Shown piece after piece: positions 18,712 to 27,954 of a stretch of 64,000 nucleotides of DNA. Both the position numbers and the translations under genes were made by a program. The notes under the pieces were generated by a model. The model ran no database searches, had not been told where the DNA came from, and was given only the letters and a program-made list of their open reading frames with translations. Source of the DNA: Bradyrhizobium erythrophlei (lineage in GTDB: Bacteria > Pseudomonadota > Alphaproteobacteria > Rhizobiales > Xanthobacteraceae); the NCBI RefSeq assembly GCF_900142985.1, contig NZ_LT670849.1, positions 558,001 to 622,000 on the forward strand, given 5' to 3'. Numbering within the stretch: position 1 is the stretch's first letter; the number at the start of each line of letters is the position of its first letter.

Positions 18712-19455
18712 CTATGACGCCGTTTCGAGATCGGCCTTGCCGAAACGGCGCTCGTAATCCTTGATGTAGGCTTCCGGCGCCGGCAGCAAATGACGGCGCG
18801 CCAGCGCTACGAGTTCCTTGCGCTGCGAATTCCGCAGCGCCTGGATCATATCAAGATGGTCCTGGCGGGCGCGGTCGAGCACGCCGGAGACCGCGTTCGC
18901 ATAGGAACGAATGCCATAAACTTTCTGCGCCAGGAGATCGATGGTCTCGATCAGGCAGGAATTGCCGCACAGCCCGAACATCACCTGGTGAAAACTGAGA
19001 TTGCTGTAAAAGGCGGTCAGCAAGTCGCCAGCCGCTATCGCGGCCGAGTGTCTGCGCTGCAATTCTTCCAGCCGCTTGATGTCGGCGGCCGCCACGGGCA
19101 AGGGAATGATGCTGATTGCCATGACTTCAAGCTCTTCCCGTACTGCGTAGATTTCGCGCACTTCCCTCGGCGTCAGGCCGCGCACGAGTGCACCGCGATT
19201 GGGAATCCGCCCAACCAGGCCTTTCTTTTCGAGTTCGAAAAGCGCCAGCCGCACATCCCCGCGATGGGTCTGGAACAGTTCGCAGAGGTCCTGCTCGATC
19301 AGCCGCTCCCGCGGTTGACGCCGTCCGAGGACTATGTCCTCCTCGATGCGCTTGGCGATAAGCGCCGCCGCCGGCTCGCGTGGGCGCGCGACTGGCAGCT
19401 CTCGGGATTTCGGCGCCCGGACGGTTGCGCGTTTCGTAGATTTTCCGGCCATCAT
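18712..19455 (-). CDS. GntR-family regulator, FadR-type
   Basis: A 247-residue regulator with an N-terminal winged helix (about residues 30-95; LIEQDLCELFQTHRGDVRLAL and the wing segment LVGRIPNRGALV) and a helical FCD ligand domain (about 105-230) of the FadR subgroup. It is divergent from the branched-chain-type ABC operon and the palindrome at 19515-19538 lies between them, so it very likely controls that operon and itself. The inducer is probably the transported substrate or a breakdown product. An ATG three bases downstream is an alternative start. Confidence 0.9.
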   Translation of the reverse strand: MMAGKSTKRATVRAPKSRELPVARPREPAAALIAKRIEEDIVLGRRQPRERLIEQDLCELFQTHRGDVRLALFELEKKGLVGRIPNRGALVRGLTPREVREIYAVREELEVMAISIIPLPVAAADIKRLEELQRRHSAAIAAGDLLTAFYSNLSFHQVMFGLCGNSCLIETIDLLAQKVYGIRSYANAVSGVLDRARQDHLDMIQALRNSQRKELVALARRHLLPAPEAYIKDYERRFGKADLETAS

Positions 19456-19514
19456 GTCCCCGATTGGGCCTGAGCCGTCGGCTGCGGCCCGCAGACGCCA
19501 ACGGTAAAATTGTG

Positions 19515-19538
19515 TTCAGTATTGTAAACAATATTGAA
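19515..19538. promoter_or_regulatory. palindromic operator for the divergent GntR regulator
   Basis: The core TATTGT-AA-ACAATA (19520-19533) is a perfect inverted repeat, extended by TTCA (19515-19518) and TGAA (19535-19538) to a 24-base near-perfect palindrome. The ATTGT-NN-ACAAT form is known for FadR-subfamily GntR operators. It lies in the 173-base region between the gntR and binding-protein genes, 60 bases upstream of the gntR start codon. Confidence 0.65.
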
Positions 19539-19628
19539 TACGGTTACCATCCAAAAAAACGCGGCCCGCCAAACCGGGCCCGACACAGACAGCCTGCGGA
19601 TACCGCGGCAGCAATGGGGAGGAACGGC

Positions 19629-20870
19629 ATGACGAAAGCGCGCAAGGATTCCGCCGGCAAAACCGTCAACGGGGCTCTGTCGAAGCGACACAGTCGCCGC
19701 GAATTCATGATCAAGACGGCGTTGGCGGCTGGCGCATTCGGCGCGGTGCCGCCGCGCGGCTGGGCCGCGGACCCCATCAATATCGGCGCGCTTTACCCGA
19801 CCACCGGCAGCATGGCTCAGATCGGCGTTGGCTGCGTCGCTGCCGCCAAGCTCGCGGTCGACATGGTCAATGACGGCGGCGGCATCAAGTCGCTCGGCGG
19901 CGCCAAGCTCAACCTGATCATTTCCGACGTGCAGAGCGACACCACGGTCACCCGCACGGAAACCGATCGTCTCATCACCGGCAACAAGCTGTCGGCGATC
20001 CACGGCTGCTACGCCAGCGCCCTGACCCTGATCGCGAGCGAAGTCGCCGAGCGCGCCAAGGTGCCGATGATCACGGGGTCAAGCTCGGACCAGCTCAACA
20101 AGGGCCGTACCTACACTTTCACCCCGTTTGCGCGGGCGTCGCAATTCGCACGCGCCCAACTTCAGATGTCGAAACTCGTCGGCGACGCACCGAAGGTCGC
20201 CGTGATCTTCGAAAACACCGCCTTCGGCACCTCAACGTCGAACGGATTGAAGGAGCTTGCGCCGGCGGAAGGCGTCGAGATCGTGATGTTCGAGCCCTAC
20301 TCGGCCGGTTTCACCGATGCGAGCCCGCTGATCAACAAGGTGAAGTCCTCCGGCGCCAACATGCTGTTCTCGGTCTCCTACCTCAACGATCTCATTCTGA
20401 TCGTGCGGACCGTCAAGCAGTTCGGCCTCAACATGCCGATCAACGGCGGCTCCGGCGGATTCGTCATTCCGGACTTCTACAAGAACGTCGGCAAGCTCGC
20501 CGAAGGCCTGATGGGCGTGGCGCACTGGAACCACGACGTCAGCGACGACGCCCAGAAAGTGAATGCCGAGTTCAAGAAGCGCACCGGCGATTTCGCGTTC
20601 GAATATGCGGGCGGGCTGGTCGCGCAGACCTTCATGCTGGCGGATGCGCTGGAACGCGCCGGCTCCGCCGATCCGCAAAAGGTGCGCGAGGCGCTGTCGA
20701 CGCTCGATGTGTCGTCCGGCTACGCTGCGATGGCGCCCGGCGGAAAGGTCAAGTTCGGCCCCGACGGCAAGAACATCTACGGCCATCCCGTCGGCGTGCA
20801 GTGGCAGAACGGCGATCTCGCCAGCGTCTTCCCGAAGGAAGACGCTCGCGCGCCGCTCCTGAAAACCTGA
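19629..20870 (+). CDS. ABC transporter substrate-binding protein, branched-chain amino acid type
   Basis: A 413-residue periplasmic binding protein of the Leu/Ile/Val (Peripla_BP_6) family. A twin-arginine signal is visible (SRREF followed by MIKTALAAGAF, near residues 22-37), cleaved after GWAAD, so export by Tat is likely. The mature part starts DPINIGALYPTTGSM, typical of the family. GGGGAGGAA precedes the ATG at 19629, which was chosen over upstream in-frame starts. It is the first gene of a complete five-gene transporter operon; in such systems the ligand may be an amino acid, urea, an amide or an aromatic acid. Confidence 0.92.
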   Translation: MTKARKDSAGKTVNGALSKRHSRREFMIKTALAAGAFGAVPPRGWAADPINIGALYPTTGSMAQIGVGCVAAAKLAVDMVNDGGGIKSLGGAKLNLIISDVQSDTTVTRTETDRLITGNKLSAIHGCYASALTLIASEVAERAKVPMITGSSSDQLNKGRTYTFTPFARASQFARAQLQMSKLVGDAPKVAVIFENTAFGTSTSNGLKELAPAEGVEIVMFEPYSAGFTDASPLINKVKSSGANMLFSVSYLNDLILIVRTVKQFGLNMPINGGSGGFVIPDFYKNVGKLAEGLMGVAHWNHDVSDDAQKVNAEFKKRTGDFAFEYAGGLVAQTFMLADALERAGSADPQKVREALSTLDVSSGYAAMAPGGKVKFGPDGKNIYGHPVGVQWQNGDLASVFPKEDARAPLLKT

Positions 20871-20885
20871 AGGCCACGAAATCAG

Positions 20886-21755
20886 ATGTGGGAGACAGTG
20901 GCTCAGGCCGTGATCAACGGCCTGCTCATCGGCGGGATTTACGCGCTCGTCAGTATTGGCGTCACGCTGATCTTCGGCGTGGTCAAGATCGTCAACTTCG
21001 CCCAGGGCGAATTCGTGATGATCGGCATGTACATCACCTTCTTTCTCGCCAACCAGTTCGGCATCGATCCCCTGCTCTCGCTGTTCGTTTCGATGCCGGT
21101 GCTGTTCGTCATCGGCGTGCTGATCCAGCATTTCCTGATCCGCAGGGTGCTGGGGCCGAACGACATGCCGCAAATCTTCCTCACCTTCGCGCTGTCGCTG
21201 TTACTCCTGAATCTGTCGCTGATGCTGTTCACCGCGAATTATCGCACGGTGCACACCTCCTACTCCGACGAAGCTTTCCATGTCGCCGGGCTCTATATCC
21301 CCGTCGCCAAGCTCATCGCTTTCGTCGTCGCCATGGCGCTGAGCGGCGTACTCTGGCTGTTTCTGCACACCACCGACCTCGGCAAGGCGATGCGCGCCGC
21401 CTCCCAGAACCGCGACGTGGCCATGCTGATGGGCATCAATCCCAACCGGGTGTTCTGCGTTGCGCTCGGCATCGCATTGGCGCTCGCGGGCGCGGCCGGA
21501 TCATTGTTGATGCCGTTTTATTCCGCCTACCCGTTCGTGGGACAGGTGTTCGTATTGATGGCCTTTGTCGCCGTCGTCCTGGGTACGCTCGGCAACGTCA
21601 TGGGCGCCCTGATTGCGAGCCTGATGATGGGCATCGCCGAATCGCTCGGCGTCCAATATGTCGGCGCAGATTCCGGATTGATCGTCGTGTTCGCGATGCT
21701 GCTGCTGACGCTCGCCTTTAAACCGACCGGGCTTGGTGGAGGCAGCGCACGATGA
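20886..21755 (+). CDS. livH: branched-chain-type ABC transporter permease (LivH family)
   Basis: A 289-residue inner-membrane permease with about eight hydrophobic segments. The N-terminus AVINGLLIGGIYALVSIGV and the following VNFAQGEFVMIG are LivH hallmarks. It lies 15 bases after the binding-protein gene and overlaps livM by 4 bases (ATGA), so it is translationally coupled. It should form the transport channel with LivM. The substrate is unknown; the liv symbol denotes the family only. Confidence 0.93.
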   Translation: MWETVAQAVINGLLIGGIYALVSIGVTLIFGVVKIVNFAQGEFVMIGMYITFFLANQFGIDPLLSLFVSMPVLFVIGVLIQHFLIRRVLGPNDMPQIFLTFALSLLLLNLSLMLFTANYRTVHTSYSDEAFHVAGLYIPVAKLIAFVVAMALSGVLWLFLHTTDLGKAMRAASQNRDVAMLMGINPNRVFCVALGIALALAGAAGSLLMPFYSAYPFVGQVFVLMAFVAVVLGTLGNVMGALIASLMMGIAESLGVQYVGADSGLIVVFAMLLLTLAFKPTGLGGGSAR

Positions 21756-22741
21756 TACGAGATATCAATCCGCGCGACGCCATTCTTATTGCGATCGGAA
21801 TCGCGATCCTCATCGCGCTGCCGATGGTGGTGAAGAGCTCGTTCGCGGTCGACATCTTCGTGCGAATCCTGCTGTTCGCCTTTATCGGCACCGCCTGGAA
21901 TCTGATGGGGGGCTACGCCAAGCAGTTGTCGCTCGGACATGCCGCCTATTTCGGCCTCGGCGCCTACACCTCGACGATTCTTCAGATCAACTACGACATC
22001 TCGCCGTGGATCGGCATGGTCGTCGGCGGAGTCGTAGCGGCGATCGCCAGCCTGCCGATCGGCTGGCTCTGCTTCCGCCTGCGCGGTCCCTACTTCACCA
22101 TCGCCACGATTGCGACGGCGCAAGCCTTGATGCTGATCTTCCTGAAATTCCGCGATTTCGCCTGGGGCGCCGAGGGCACCACCATCCCCAACCTCGGGAC
22201 CGCACCGCTGATGATGCAGTTCGAGAACAAGAGCTCCTATTATTATGTCGTTCTGGGCCTGTTGTTGCTGAGCCTCCTCGTCACCTGGCTGATCGAACGC
22301 TCCTGGATTGGAAACTATCTGGTGGCGATCGGCGAAGACGAGGATGCCGCCGAAGCGATTGGCGTCAACGCGCCGAAGATGAAGCGCGACATCTACATGA
22401 TCAGCGCGTTCCTCACCGCGCTCGCCGGCACGTTCTACACCCAGTACATCTACTTCATCGATCCCGCGACGGCGTTCTCCTTCAGCATCTCGATTGAGGC
22501 CGCGCTGGTCTCGATCGTCGGGGGCATCGGCACGCTGTGGGGACCGCTGATTGGCACCGTATTGCTGGAAACGACCTCGGCGCTGTTGCAGAGCTGGCTC
22601 GGCAGCTCGATCGGCGGCGTGCAGTTGACCGTCTACAGCCTGATCCTGATGGCCGTGATCCTTTGGCGTCCGACCGGACTGATGGGCATGATCAATGAAG
22701 TGCGGCAGCGCTTCGCCACCCGCAAACCGGCGCAGGCTTGA
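21752..22741 (+). CDS. livM: branched-chain-type ABC transporter permease (LivM family)
   Basis: A 329-residue permease with about nine to ten hydrophobic segments. The motifs WNLMGGYAKQLSLGHAAYFGLGAY and AAEAIGVNAPKMKRDIY, the latter in the cytoplasmic loop contacting the ATPase, are typical of LivM. The start overlaps the livH stop. It is followed after 11 bases by the ATPase gene. Confidence 0.93.
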   Translation: MIRDINPRDAILIAIGIAILIALPMVVKSSFAVDIFVRILLFAFIGTAWNLMGGYAKQLSLGHAAYFGLGAYTSTILQINYDISPWIGMVVGGVVAAIASLPIGWLCFRLRGPYFTIATIATAQALMLIFLKFRDFAWGAEGTTIPNLGTAPLMMQFENKSSYYYVVLGLLLLSLLVTWLIERSWIGNYLVAIGEDEDAAEAIGVNAPKMKRDIYMISAFLTALAGTFYTQYIYFIDPATAFSFSISIEAALVSIVGGIGTLWGPLIGTVLLETTSALLQSWLGSSIGGVQLTVYSLILMAVILWRPTGLMGMINEVRQRFATRKPAQA

Positions 22742-22752
22742 GAGGCTAGGCC

Positions 22753-23499
22753 ATGGCAGATGCGCTCGTGATCAACGGCCTCAGCAAGCGCTTCGGCGGC
22801 TTGCGTGCCGTTCAGGATGTCAGCTTCACCGTGAAGGAAAACGAAACCGTCGCGCTGATTGGACCGAACGGCGCCGGCAAGACCACGAGCTTTCACCTCA
22901 TCACCGGCTTTCATCGGCCTGACACAGGCTCCGTGATGGCCTTTGGCCGCGAAATCGTTGGTCTGAAGCCGCATGACATCTGCGCGCTCGGCCTCGCCCG
23001 CACCTTTCAGGTCGCAAAGCCCTTCGGCGCCATGACGGTGCTCTCGAACGTCATGACCGGCGCGTTCCTGCGCAGCAAGAATAATGCGGTGGCGCGCGAA
23101 AAGGCGCGTGAGGCGATCGAGTTCGTCGGCCTTTCGGCCAAGGAACAGACCGCCGCCAAGGATTTGACCACCATCGATCAGCGAAGGCTTGAAATGGCGC
23201 GCGCGCTTGCGACCGAGCCGAAGCTGCTACTGCTCGACGAAGTCATGGCCGGGCTCAATCCGGCCGAGATCGATCAGGCGGTGGCGCTGGTCGGCAAGCT
23301 CTCCGGCCGAGGACTGACCATCGTCATCGTCGAGCATGTGATGCGCGCGATCATGGCGGTCGCGAAGCACATCGTGGTGCTCGATCACGGCCAGAAGATC
23401 GCGGAAGGCTCGCCGAAAGAGATCGTGGAGAATCCGGAAGTGATCCGCGCCTATCTCGGCTCCTACGTGCATCCGCCGGCGGGAGGCGCTGGTGCTTAA
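22753..23499 (+). CDS. livG: branched-chain-type ABC transporter ATPase (LivG family)
   Basis: A 248-residue ATPase with Walker A GPNGAGKTT near residues 37-45 and Walker B LLLLDEVMAGLNP near 157. The signature region reads LTTIDQRRLEMARALA, where the usual LSxGQ is changed to TTIDQ, a variation seen among LivG-like proteins. The protein ends YVHPPAGGAGA. It overlaps livF by 8 bases. It powers transport together with LivF. Confidence 0.92.
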   Translation: MADALVINGLSKRFGGLRAVQDVSFTVKENETVALIGPNGAGKTTSFHLITGFHRPDTGSVMAFGREIVGLKPHDICALGLARTFQVAKPFGAMTVLSNVMTGAFLRSKNNAVAREKAREAIEFVGLSAKEQTAAKDLTTIDQRRLEMARALATEPKLLLLDEVMAGLNPAEIDQAVALVGKLSGRGLTIVIVEHVMRAIMAVAKHIVVLDHGQKIAEGSPKEIVENPEVIRAYLGSYVHPPAGGAGA

Positions 23500-24196
23500 A
23501 TTAGAGAATGTCAGCGCCAGTTATGGCTCGGTACCTGCGATCTCGAACGTCTCGATCGAAATCGGCGAAGGCGAAGCGGTTGGCCTGCTGGGCGCGAACG
23601 GCGCGGGCAAGAGCACGACGCTCCGCGCCATCTCGGGCCTCGTCAAACTGACATCCGGCACGGTCACCCTCGATGGCGTCAATCTGGCGTCCTATCCGCC
23701 GTATCGGATTCCGGAACTGGGCATTGCCCATGTGCCGGAAGGCCGCCAGGTTTTTCCCGAAATGACGGTGAACGAAAATCTCGAAATCGGCTCCTATGTG
23801 CCGAAGGCGAAATCCGATCGCCGGCAGACGCTCGATCTCGTTTACAGCATCTTTCCGCGGCTGGCCGAACGGCGAAAACAGCTCGCGGGCACCATGAGCG
23901 GCGGCGAGCAGCAGATGCTGGCGGTCGGCCGCGGCTTGATGCTCAAGCCGCGCCTGTTGATGCTGGACGAACCCTCGCTCGGCCTTGCGCCGGTGATGAC
24001 CGATGTAACGTTCGAGAAGATCGGCGAGATCCACAAGATGGGCACCGCGATCCTGCTGGTCGAGCAGAATGTCAGCCGCGCGCTGTCACTGGTACAGCGC
24101 GCCTATGTGCTGGAAAGCGGCCGCGTCATCATGAGCGGCACCAGCACCGAGCTCGCCAACAACAAGCAGGTGCAGGCGGCGTATCTGGGGATTTAA
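23492..24196 (+). CDS. livF: branched-chain-type ABC transporter ATPase (LivF family)
   Basis: A 234-residue ATPase with Walker A GANGAGKST near residues 34-42, signature MSGGEQQMLAVGRGLM near 135 and Walker B LLMLDEPSLGLAP near 156. The segment GIAHVPEGRQVFPEMTVNENL is characteristic of LivF. The start codon is GTG, inside the end of livG. It is the last gene of the operon and is followed by a hairpin-rich repeat. Confidence 0.93.
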   Translation: MLKLENVSASYGSVPAISNVSIEIGEGEAVGLLGANGAGKSTTLRAISGLVKLTSGTVTLDGVNLASYPPYRIPELGIAHVPEGRQVFPEMTVNENLEIGSYVPKAKSDRRQTLDLVYSIFPRLAERRKQLAGTMSGGEQQMLAVGRGLMLKPRLLMLDEPSLGLAPVMTDVTFEKIGEIHKMGTAILLVEQNVSRALSLVQRAYVLESGRVIMSGTSTELANNKQVQAAYLGI

Positions 24197-24229
24197 CGCG
24201 CATCGATGTCGCCGCAGCGGCGGTGAGTT

Positions 24230-24350
24230 CCCTCTCCCCTTGTGGGAGGGGTTAGGGAGAGGGATTACGGTCTATCGAAAGAGCCTACCCCCTCACCCGG
24301 ATCGTATCTAACGATGCGCTCCGACCTCTCCCACAAGCGCCAGTACGTTC
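24230..24350. repeat. REP/BOX-like hairpin element after the liv operon
   Basis: CCCTCTCCC at 24230-24238 pairs with GGGAGAGGG ending at 24263, with CCCTT...GGGAGGGG inside. A second C-rich part follows from about 24285 to 24350 (CCCCCTCACCC, CCTCTCCCACAAG). It is related in composition to the element at 6055-6183 and probably also serves as the operon's transcription end. No coding signal. Confidence 0.6.
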
Positions 24351-24377
24351 CGATGTCCTGCAATCGGCGATGGTCTC

Positions 24378-25202
24378 CTAAGCGTCCCAGACCGGCGCCA
24401 ATCCAGGCGGATTGACGATCCGGCTATTCGGCCTTGCGAGCGTCTGCATCGCGGCCATTTCGTCCTCGCCCAGTTCAAAGTCGAAGATGGCGAGGTTTTC
24501 GCTGATCCGATCGGGATTGGTGGTTCGCGACAAGACGACGTTGCTTTGCTGTAGAAGCCACCGAAGCACCACTTGCGGAATCGTCCGCCCGTGACTTGCC
24601 GCGATCTCCGCTATTGTCGGGTCGCCAAGCACGCGACCGACCGCCATGGCGCAGTATGCCGTGACGGTGAGTCCCGCCTTGCGCGTAGCCTCGACGAGCA
24701 GCGACTGGTTCAGGTAGGGATGATACTCGAATTGATTGGTGACGAGCGGAGCTGCGGAGAGCTTGAGCGCCTGGTCAAGCTGCTGCCGGTTGAAGTTGCT
24801 GACCCCGATATGACGGGCCTTGCCAGATCTCACGGCTTCATTGAGTAGTCCGATCTGCTCGGCGAGCGGAACGCCATCGTGAGGCCAATGCAACAGCAGC
24901 AGATCGACGTAGTCGGTTCGCAACTTCTTGAGGCTTTCGTCGACGGATGAGGCGAACCGGCTCTCCGGATAGTTGGCGACCCAGACTTTGGTGGTGATGA
25001 ATAACTCAGAGCGCGGGATGCCTGACGACACCGTGCATTCGCCGACCTCGGGCTCGTTGCGATAGATCTGTGCGGTATCGATGTGCCGGAAGCCGCCCTT
25101 CAAAGCAGCGGGAATCATGCGAAGCATTTCCGCGTGCGCCATTCCATATGTGCCGAATCCGATGGCGGGAATTCTGGCGCCGTTGGCGAGAACGTCGTGC
25201 AT
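24378..25202 (-). CDS. aldo/keto reductase
   Basis: A 274-residue NADPH-dependent reductase of the aldo/keto family. The tetrad is recognisable: Asp in HIDTAQIYRNEPEVG with its Tyr, Lys in FITTKVWV, and His in LLLLHWP. The C-terminal segment binds NADPH (SRTTNPDRI). It should reduce reactive aldehydes or ketones. The ATG at 25202 has GGAG upstream and fits the family start MHDVLANG; an earlier in-frame start exists at 25250. It lies 54 bases downstream of the LysR gene on the same strand, probably co-transcribed, next to pirin, DoxX and Old Yellow Enzyme genes. Confidence 0.91.
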   Translation of the reverse strand: MHDVLANGARIPAIGFGTYGMAHAEMLRMIPAALKGGFRHIDTAQIYRNEPEVGECTVSSGIPRSELFITTKVWVANYPESRFASSVDESLKKLRTDYVDLLLLHWPHDGVPLAEQIGLLNEAVRSGKARHIGVSNFNRQQLDQALKLSAAPLVTNQFEYHPYLNQSLLVEATRKAGLTVTAYCAMAVGRVLGDPTIAEIAASHGRTIPQVVLRWLLQQSNVVLSRTTNPDRISENLAIFDFELGEDEMAAMQTLARPNSRIVNPPGLAPVWDA

Positions 25203-25256
25203 CAGCGCACTCCATAATAAAAACTCAAGTTGTGGGCGGGCACACAACATCGAGAC

Positions 25257-26210
25257 CTAGGCTTTAGCCGGCCGTTTTGTTTTCTTTCTAGTGAGGGACG
25301 GCACCTTGCCCGGCTCGACCGGGATTTGCTTCAGGCGATCGACAAACCATCGGCCGGCCGGTCCGGGCGGCGATTTGGTTTGCCACACCGCCGACATCGT
25401 CAGGATCAAGCCATCCGGCGGTACGTCTTCGATTGGCAGCACGGAAAGGCGGCCTTCTTCGAGATCTTTTCGTACAGCATGCAGGGGCATTCCGCCCCAA
25501 CCCAGACCTTTGAGCAAAAAATGATGTTTGGCGAAGAGGTCGGCAAGCCGCCACGTCGCGGACGACATGACACCGAATTCGCGCCCCGAGGATAACTCCG
25601 ATCTGTCGGTGAGAACGATCTGCGTATGCTTCCCGAGAACGTCTTTGGGAATCTTGCCTCGGTAGGAGGCCAGCGCGTGATCGCGGGCGGCGACCATCAG
25701 AAACGCGATACCGGGCAACCTCTCATAGGTTAGCGTATCCGGAATCGTCGGGAGCGACCCGACGACGCCGAGGCTGCAGCGGCCGTCAAGCACGGGTTTG
25801 ATGGCCCCTCCGAGCGCCTCGACGTAAATTCGGAGCGCAACACCCGGAAATTTCTGCCGAAACTCCGTGGCGATTTGCGTAATCGCATCGATCGGATAGA
25901 AGACGTCAATCACGACGGACAGTTCCGGCTCCAGGCCAGCCGACATGCCCTTCGCCCGCGCCTTCATCTGGTCGACCCCGGCGACGATGCTGCGGGCATC
26001 GGCCAGGATCACGCTTCCCGCCGCGGTGAGTTTGGGATAGTGGCCAGACCGGTCGAACAGCTTCACGCCAATCTGTTCCTCAAGATTGCCGATCGCTTCG
26101 CTCACCACGGACTGCGAGCGCAATAACTTGCGGGAGGCGGCGGAAAAGCTTCCGGCATCGACGGCAGCAATGAAGGTGCGCAGCTGATCGAGTGAGACGG
26201 AGTCGAGCAT
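25257..26210 (-). CDS. LysR-family transcriptional regulator
   Basis: A 317-residue LysR-type regulator. The N-terminal winged helix (about residues 1-65) contains SLDQLRTFIAAVDAGSFSAASRKL, and a substrate-binding domain covers about 90-295. Such regulators bind T-N11-A sites and respond to a small molecule. It is embedded in a minus-strand redox cluster. Three promoters of that cluster carry the same 34-base LysR-type box (27955, 28899, 31061), so it is the obvious candidate regulator. Its own 5' region carries no such box that I can see. Confidence 0.92.
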   Translation of the reverse strand: MLDSVSLDQLRTFIAAVDAGSFSAASRKLLRSQSVVSEAIGNLEEQIGVKLFDRSGHYPKLTAAGSVILADARSIVAGVDQMKARAKGMSAGLEPELSVVIDVFYPIDAITQIATEFRQKFPGVALRIYVEALGGAIKPVLDGRCSLGVVGSLPTIPDTLTYERLPGIAFLMVAARDHALASYRGKIPKDVLGKHTQIVLTDRSELSSGREFGVMSSATWRLADLFAKHHFLLKGLGWGGMPLHAVRKDLEEGRLSVLPIEDVPPDGLILTMSAVWQTKSPPGPAGRWFVDRLKQIPVEPGKVPSLTRKKTKRPAKA

Positions 26211-26288
26211 TTGGCATTCCTAGACAGATGAAAAAGACATGCTACGGCCGCGCCGGCTACCACTTCAACCCTTCGAGCCGCACGCCAG

Positions 26289-26531
26289 TCAGAACGCCCA
26301 CTGATCTTCCTGTTCGCTCCAATAGCCGTTGTTTAGCCGCCGGGCGATCTCCTCGCTGATGAGGGGATCGGCTGCCGTCGCGACAACGACGCCCTGCTCT
26401 GTGACGATATCGCGGCCTCTTGCCTGAAGCGGAAAGTCTTCCAATCGAAGCGGCGACGATTCACCGGATCGCTCAAGCGAGCGGGCTTTTACTGCGCGTC
26501 GAAGACACTGAACTCCGTTTGATCCAAGCAT
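26289..26531 (-). CDS. small hypothetical protein
   Basis: An 80-residue protein starting MLGSNGVQC and ending YWSEQEDQWAF. The ATG at 26531 has GGAGG five bases upstream, better than the ATG at 26543. There is no signal peptide or membrane helix; the middle is charged and the C-terminal part rich in Trp, Glu and Asp. I recognise no family. It lies 45 bases downstream of the pirin gene on the same strand, probably at the end of the DoxX-pirin operon. Confidence 0.6.
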   Translation of the reverse strand: MLGSNGVQCLRRAVKARSLERSGESSPLRLEDFPLQARGRDIVTEQGVVVATAADPLISEEIARRLNNGYWSEQEDQWAF

Positions 26532-26576
26532 TTGTTCCTCCATCGTTTGTTGTCACCTAGTCGAAGCCCACCTGGC

Positions 26577-27446
26577 CTAGCCTCTTGCGGTCAAGACACC
26601 CTGGTTGTGCAACCGGCGGCCAATATCGGCGATATTTTTCTCTCCAATGCGCAGAGACTCTGCGTTGGTGTGCACGGAGTAATGTCCGGTCACCAGGTCG
26701 TAAGGATGCTTGATTGCCGAGCCGAGGATAAAGCCGGCATCAGTGAGCGCTTCGAACTCGATCGCTTGATGGCTCTCCTCGAACACCACAGCTTCGCCCA
26801 TCGAGACCTGTTCCGCCGTTCTTACAGTCCCCTGGTGCGACGCGATCCAGGCGACGTCGTGCCCCTTGGGCGGTTCGAATCTCCAGCGCTCTCCGGCCTT
26901 CAGGCGTACATCGAGGTAAGTGACGCCAGGGGGCGATTCAACAATGCTTTTCACGCCGCCGTATTCGCCAGCGATAACCCTCGCAGGGCCGGAAAAATGG
27001 AATTCGGAAGCGCCAAGGTATTGGCTGCGGGGTTCGGCCAGTTCGAGCTCGGGCGGCATGGCGACCCAAAGCTGAAAGCCCTTGATCCGCTCCTTGCCGA
27101 ACATCCCGCCGGTATGCCAGACGCCGCTACTGGCGCGCATCCATTCAACACCGCCGGTATCGATGACCCCTTCGCGACCGGTGGTCTCCTTGTAGAAAGC
27201 CTGCCCGGACAGAATGAGCGTGAGAGTCGCTATTCCTGAATGAGGATGGAAGCCGAATTTTGGTGCCGTCGCCGGGTCGGTGTCGAAGTAGTCGAGAAAC
27301 ACAAACGGCTTGATCAGGTCACCAATATCGCCGGGACTGACCAGCCGGGTAATGGACCCATGCGAGCGTCCACGCGTGCGCAGATCAATCCGCCGGGAAG
27401 TCTTGTGAGCGCGTATTTGACGCGTGAACGCTGCATCGGTCTTCAT
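26577..27446 (-). CDS. pirin family protein
   Basis: A 289-residue bicupin of the pirin family. The N-terminal cupin contains the metal-binding GFHPHSGIATLTLILSG with its two histidines, and VEWMRASSGVWHTG follows. The C-terminal half holds the second, usually metal-free, cupin. Pirins bind iron; some act as quercetin 2,3-dioxygenases and some are linked to redox stress. It lies 39 bases downstream of the DoxX gene and is co-transcribed. A role in the same electrophile or quinone response is inferred from the shared LysR-type box upstream of DoxX. Confidence 0.92.
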   Translation of the reverse strand: MKTDAAFTRQIRAHKTSRRIDLRTRGRSHGSITRLVSPGDIGDLIKPFVFLDYFDTDPATAPKFGFHPHSGIATLTLILSGQAFYKETTGREGVIDTGGVEWMRASSGVWHTGGMFGKERIKGFQLWVAMPPELELAEPRSQYLGASEFHFSGPARVIAGEYGGVKSIVESPPGVTYLDVRLKAGERWRFEPPKGHDVAWIASHQGTVRTAEQVSMGEAVVFEESHQAIEFEALTDAGFILGSAIKHPYDLVTGHYSVHTNAESLRIGEKNIADIGRRLHNQGVLTARG

Positions 27447-27485
27447 GGTCGTTCTCCTGAAGGTTGATTAGCTCTTGGCGCCAGA

Positions 27486-27884
27486 TCAGCCTCTGATCCG
27501 GTTGATCAAAGCCGCGAATTCATCGCGCCGAAGGTAGACAACCAGCGCGTTGAGCAATCCCAGGACGATCGCCGGGACCGGGCTCGTGTGCAGGATGAGC
27601 AGATGGGTTGCGACGGCAAAGACCATGGTGATGCCGAGCCAGGCCGCACCGATCGAAGCCAGGCCCGGAAAGACCAGAACGATCGCGCCGGTCACTTCCA
27701 CGATGCCCGTCGCCAGACGGAACCATTGTCCAACTCCGATCTGATCGAACAACTCGACCATATATGGAACGCCCGCCAGCTTGGCGGATCCGGCGGCAGC
27801 GAAAGCGGCCGCGAGGATGATCTGCAACGTCCAGGCGCCGATGCGGCGGGTGGGACGACCTAGTTGGATAGAAGCGGTGCTCAT
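27486..27884 (-). CDS. DoxX family membrane protein
   Basis: A 132-residue membrane protein with four hydrophobic segments and the DoxX pattern (LAAAFAAAGSAKLAG, then TGIVEVTGAIVLVFPGLASIGA). DoxX-like proteins are associated with quinone or thiol redox stress, but their biochemistry is poorly known. AAGGAG precedes the ATG. It heads an operon with pirin and a small protein. Its promoter region contains the LysR-type box at 27955-27988. Confidence 0.88.
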   Translation of the reverse strand: MSTASIQLGRPTRRIGAWTLQIILAAAFAAAGSAKLAGVPYMVELFDQIGVGQWFRLATGIVEVTGAIVLVFPGLASIGAAWLGITMVFAVATHLLILHTSPVPAIVLGLLNALVVYLRRDEFAALINRIRG

Positions 27885-27954
27885 TGGGGGCTCCTTGGCT
27901 GTAAGGTTGAAAGTGACAACAAGCTAAGGCGCCGAAAGTCATCGTAATAGCCGA

